Shown here piece after piece: positions 14,803 through 17,572 of a stretch of 17,572 bases of DNA. The position numbers and the translations under genes are program-made. The notes under the pieces were generated by a model, which had not been told where the DNA came from, ran no database searches, and worked only from the letters and a program-made list of their open reading frames with translations. Source of the stretch: Bacteroidales bacterium (GTDB taxonomy: Bacteria; Bacteroidota; Bacteroidia; Bacteroidales; Dysgonomonadaceae); contig DUUR01000106.1 in assembly GCA_012841425.1 (NCBI GenBank), positions 1 through 17,572 of the forward strand. The letters are read 5' to 3'. Within the stretch, counting starts at the first letter, position 1. Each line of letters starts with the position of its first letter.

Positions 14803-16230
14803 ATGATAAATCGTTTCTTTATTGAGAAAATCAATGAAAATTTCCCTTTCGAATTCACTAGAGACCAAAAATACGCACTCGAATTGATTTCTACCTTTAT
14901 GTTTTCCGACCAAAGTGATCAAATATTTCTACTAACTGGTTACGCTGGAACAGGAAAGTCTTCTCTAATCGGCAGCTTGGTAAAAACTATGTCTCAGTTT
15001 AAGCAAAAAAGCGTTTTGCTTGCTCCAACTGGTCGTGCAGCAAAAGTCTTTTCAGGATATGCGGCAAATCAGGCATACACAATTCATAAAAAGATATATC
15101 GACAACAGAAGTTTGCCGAGGGAACCCCGCATTTTGCTCTTTCAGAAAATCTACATAAGCACACACTTTTTATAGTCGATGAAGCCTCTATGATTAGTAA
15201 TGACTCGCCCGACTTTTCAATATTTGGTACCGGAAGGCTATTAGATGATTTAATTGAATATGTGTATTCTTCTACTGGTTGCCGTATGTTAATTATTGGC
15301 GATGATGCACAGTTGCCTCCAGTAAAACAAGACAGTAGTCCAGCCCTAAATCGAGATGTTTTACAATCATACTCTCTAAATGTTTCTGAAGTTACACTAA
15401 CAGAAATTGTTCGCCAAGAGATTGAATCTGGAATTCTCTATAACGCAACTGCATTAAGAAATTCTTTGTTGTTTGCCGATACGGATGATTATCCAAAATT
15501 GAAAGTAGATGGATTTGCAGACGTTAAAAGAATAACCGGGAATGATCTCATAGCAGAGATCTCAGATGCTTATAGTAGAGATGGAGAGGAGGAAACAATT
15601 GTTATATCGCGTTCAAACAAAAGGGTAAATGCATACAATAATGGCATCCGAAATTCAGTCTTATATAGAGAAGAAGAACTCTCGTCGGGAGATATTCTTA
15701 TGATTACAAAGAACAACTATTTCTGGGTTGAAGAGTATGAAAATCTCGATTTTTTAGCTAATGGTGAGTTTGTTGTAGTTCAGCGCGTTAGAGGTGAGGA
15801 GGAGCTGTATGGATTCAGGTTTTGTAATGTAGTGTTATATCATCGTGAGTATGATATTGAGTTTGAAGCCAAGATAAATCTCGATGTTTTACATACCGAA
15901 GTGCCAGGGTTAACACGAGAGCAGAATAACCAACTCTTTACTAATGTAATGGAAGATTACCAAGATGTTTCTCAAAAGCGATTGAGGTATAAAAAGGTGA
16001 AAAACGATCCGTTTTTTAATGCATTGCAAACAAAGTACGGTTACGCCGTAACATGCCACAAGGCCCAGGGCGGAGAGTGGAAAAATGTTTTTCTCGATCT
16101 AGGTTATATTCAAAAGTCGTATATGGGTGAAAATTTCTACAGATGGCTTTATACTTCTGTCACCAGATCCACGCAAAAGTTATATCTTGTAAATTTGCCA
16201 GACGAATTTGTGGAGCTTTCTGAAATATGA
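14803..16230 (+). CDS. Stand-alone RecD/Pif1-like superfamily 1B DNA helicase
   Basis: An ATP-driven 5'-3' DNA helicase by family. The 475 residues hold just the helicase core, without the RecBCD-specific or RecD2 N-terminal domains. Motifs: Q-like FEFTRDQKYAL at 16-26, Walker A GYAGTGKSS at 46-54, motif Ia APTGRAA at 74-80, Walker B IVDEASM at 124-130, motif III GDDAQLPPV at 166-174, motif IV region IVISRSNKRVNAYN near 266-279, motif V VTCHKAQGGEW at 416-426, and motif VI LYTSVTRS at 449-456. All ATP-binding residues are intact. RecB and RecC partners are not nearby, so it probably works alone; the cellular role is unknown. It is divergent from the pilin-like operon, 113 nt away. The last codons overlap a promoter-like motif for the next gene. 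Confidence 0.92.
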   Translation: MINRFFIEKINENFPFEFTRDQKYALELISTFMFSDQSDQIFLLTGYAGTGKSSLIGSLVKTMSQFKQKSVLLAPTGRAAKVFSGYAANQAYTIHKKIYRQQKFAEGTPHFALSENLHKHTLFIVDEASMISNDSPDFSIFGTGRLLDDLIEYVYSSTGCRMLIIGDDAQLPPVKQDSSPALNRDVLQSYSLNVSEVTLTEIVRQEIESGILYNATALRNSLLFADTDDYPKLKVDGFADVKRITGNDLIAEISDAYSRDGEEETIVISRSNKRVNAYNNGIRNSVLYREEELSSGDILMITKNNYFWVEEYENLDFLANGEFVVVQRVRGEEELYGFRFCNVVLYHREYDIEFEAKINLDVLHTEVPGLTREQNNQLFTNVMEDYQDVSQKRLRYKKVKNDPFFNALQTKYGYAVTCHKAQGGEWKNVFLDLGYIQKSYMGENFYRWLYTSVTRSTQKLYLVNLPDEFVELSEI

Positions 16231-16239
16231 TTACTTTTG
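16207..16239 (+). promoter_or_regulatory. Promoter of the coiled-coil gene and rsmI
   Basis: TTTG (16207-16210), a 21-nt spacer and TACTTTTG (16232-16239) match both Bacteroidota promoter elements exactly. The -33 element lies in the last codons of the helicase gene. The leader to the ATG at 16308 would be about 60 nt. Confidence 0.55.
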
Positions 16240-16307
16240 TATGTTAAAGCGTTGATTTGTTTGCACATTGTGAGTTTAACTGAGCAATTAAATAAAGAAA
16301 AGAGTTG

Positions 16308-17075
16308 ATGTCAGAAAATAGAAGTAAATATATAGAGAGACTTATAATTGAGATAAAATCTTTGGAAGAGAGTGTACATGTTATAAAGAATAGCGACTCA
16401 ATGCCATTTTCTTTTTTTCGTGAATCATTCGAAAAAACTCAGGAGATTTCGCATCTACTGCATAAACTGGAGTTCATGCAGGTAGATGATATGAAAAACC
16501 AAATGGAGAAATTGGTGTTTTTTCTTTCTGAGTCGGAGAAGAATGCTAAAACCCAGGAGAGAGAGCTCGAGAAGGCAAGAGAAACTGAGAGGGGGTTAAT
16601 CAATGATTTGGAGAAAGAGAAGCAAAAAGAGATAGGACTCTTAAAAGATAACGAGAGTCAAGAACAGTCAGAAATAGATCAGTTTGAAAAGCCAGAAGAG
16701 ATATATCCACAAGAAGTTGTAGAACCAGTTAATGTCGATGAGCAGGTCCCCCTCCGAAATGTTCATGCAGAGGGGCTTGTGCTTCCCGAATATCGCAATC
16801 CACTCCCCACCGAAGTAGTTCCCGAAAAGAGCACTGCAACTCCTCCAGTGCATATAATAGATATAAAAAGAGGGGTTAGCTTAAACGATCGGTTCTTATT
16901 TCAAAGAGAGCTTTTTAATAATAACAGAAACGATATGAATAGTACACTCGAGCAACTTAACAGTTTTGAGTCGTATGAAAAAGCCGAAAAATATATACGA
17001 GATAACTTTAATTGGGATTTCGAAAATCAAATAGTTAACGACTTCCTTTTAGTCGTGCAAAAAGGATTTAAGTAA
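16308..17075 (+). CDS. Coiled-coil protein of unknown function, upstream of rsmI
   Basis: I cannot name a function. I chose the ATG at 16308, preceded by a purine-rich AAAGAAAAGAG, over the TTG one codon upstream. The 255 residues have three parts. Residues 1-75 are predicted helical (YIERLIIEIKSLEESV, then HLLHKLEFMQVDDMKNQM). Residues 76-127 are a highly charged Glu/Lys coiled coil, followed by a Pro/Glu-rich, probably disordered linker to about 180. The C-terminus (186-255) is a distinct helical block, IKRGVSLNDRFLFQRELF, then SYEKAEKYIRDNFNWD and VNDFLLVVQKGF; I recall similar C-termini in other Bacteroidota proteins. There is no signal peptide or membrane segment. rsmI starts 6 nt downstream, so the two are almost certainly one operon. 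A scaffolding role is possible but only guessed. Confidence 0.82.
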   Translation: MSENRSKYIERLIIEIKSLEESVHVIKNSDSMPFSFFRESFEKTQEISHLLHKLEFMQVDDMKNQMEKLVFFLSESEKNAKTQERELEKARETERGLINDLEKEKQKEIGLLKDNESQEQSEIDQFEKPEEIYPQEVVEPVNVDEQVPLRNVHAEGLVLPEYRNPLPTEVVPEKSTATPPVHIIDIKRGVSLNDRFLFQRELFNNNRNDMNSTLEQLNSFESYEKAEKYIRDNFNWDFENQIVNDFLLVVQKGFK

Positions 17076-17081
17076 GAAAAG

Positions 17082-17572
17082 ATGGGAAAACTATACGTTG
17101 TACCCACACCAATAGGTAATTTGGAGGATATAACATTGAGAGCGATCAATGTTTTGAAAGAGTCTGATCTCATTTTAGCTGAAGATACTCGCACAAGTGG
17201 TTTCCTGCTTAAACATTTAGGAGTCGAAACGCATATGCACTCGCATCATAAGTTTAATGAGCATAAGACTACTGATAATATTATTGCAAGATTAGAATTG
17301 GGCGAGACAATTGCACTTATTTCAGATGCAGGTACACCTGCCATTTCCGATCCAGGTTTTTTACTAGTGAGGGCTTGCATTCAAAAAGATATTAAGGTAG
17401 AGTGTCTGCCAGGTGCAACGGCGTTTGTACCCGCACTGGTGGAGTCGGGTTTGCCCAATGATAGGTTTTGCTTCGAAGGCTTTTTGCCTCATAAGAAAGG
17501 GAGGCAAACACGACTTAAGCAACTTGCAGAGGAAGATAGAACAATGGTGTTTTACGAATCTCCTTATAGAGT
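17082..17572 (+). CDS. rsmI: 16S rRNA (cytidine1402-2'-O)-methyltransferase RsmI, truncated by the window end
   Basis: RsmI adds the 2'-O-methyl group to C1402 of 16S rRNA in the decoding centre, together with the N4 methylation made by RsmH. Only the first 163 codons are in the window; the frame is open to base 17572. The visible part has the tetrapyrrole-methylase-fold signature: KLYVVPTPIGNLEDITLRA at 3-21, LILAEDTRTSG at 30-40, the SAM loop LISDAGTPAISDPG at 79-92, and VECLPGATAFVPALVESGLP at 106-125 followed by FEGFLPHKKG. These are diagnostic for RsmI as opposed to CobA/CysG-type enzymes. The ATG at 17082 follows the upstream stop by 6 nt with an AAGAAAAG purine tract in front, which fits coupled translation. 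Confidence 0.96.
   Translation, partial: MGKLYVVPTPIGNLEDITLRAINVLKESDLILAEDTRTSGFLLKHLGVETHMHSHHKFNEHKTTDNIIARLELGETIALISDAGTPAISDPGFLLVRACIQKDIKVECLPGATAFVPALVESGLPNDRFCFEGFLPHKKGRQTRLKQLAEEDRTMVFYESPYR

Noticed and set aside
14803..16230. Phage- or plasmid-borne helicase
   Set aside because: Base composition matches the neighbours, no mobile-element genes flank it, and it sits among housekeeping genes.

Overview
The window is a stretch of ordinary, AT-rich chromosome from a member of the Bacteroidota, most likely the order Bacteroidales. The reasons are TonB-dependent receptor architecture, DUF3822-type and RsmD neighbours, a long Bacteroidota-style GDP-fucose synthase, repeated matches to the Bacteroidota -7 promoter motif (TAnnTTTG), and few purine-rich Shine-Dalgarno sites. 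I cannot name the genus from the sequence alone. There are no tRNA or rRNA genes, IS elements, CRISPR arrays or prophage genes, and no gap of more than 300 bases without a gene.

Layout. (1) 4-684: trmD, tRNA m1G37 methyltransferase. (2) 774-3345: rfbA-rfbC-rfbB, the dTDP-sugar cassette, without the expected rfbD. (3) 3348-3890, minus strand: a small exported, probably beta-barrel protein, convergent with rfbB. (4) 4072-5148: fcl, GDP-L-fucose synthase, without gmd beside it. (5) 5229-6509: glyA, followed by a strong intrinsic terminator. (6) 6651-8744: recG helicase. (7) 8794-10449: an exported two-domain peptide-N-glycosidase F-like amidase, convergent with (8) 10531-12573, minus strand, a TonB-dependent receptor. 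(9) 12615-14689, minus strand: a compact operon made of a membrane-anchored, pilin-like protein, a DUF3822-like protein and rsmD. (10) 14803-16230: a stand-alone RecD/Pif1-like helicase, divergent from the operon. (11) 16308 to the end: a coiled-coil protein of unknown function followed 6 nt later by rsmI, which is cut by the window edge.

How the genes fit together. Three genes modify RNA at sites that matter for translation (trmD, rsmD, rsmI) and two are DNA helicases for repair or replication (recG, the RecD-like protein). rfbACB and fcl make activated 6-deoxysugar precursors for surface glycans, but no glycosyltransferase, flippase or polymerase is present, so this is a precursor-supply island and not a capsule locus. 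The PNGase F-like enzyme would act outside the cytoplasm on glycoproteins. The TonB receptor next to it is of the BtuB/siderophore type, not SusC, and a functional link is not shown.

I did not find a clear new system. The best leads are the PNGase F-like protein, which keeps two of the three known acidic active-site residues, and the pilin-like plus DUF3822 gene pair, whose sequences suggest to the eye a membrane pseudopilin with an actin-like-fold (PilM-like) partner.
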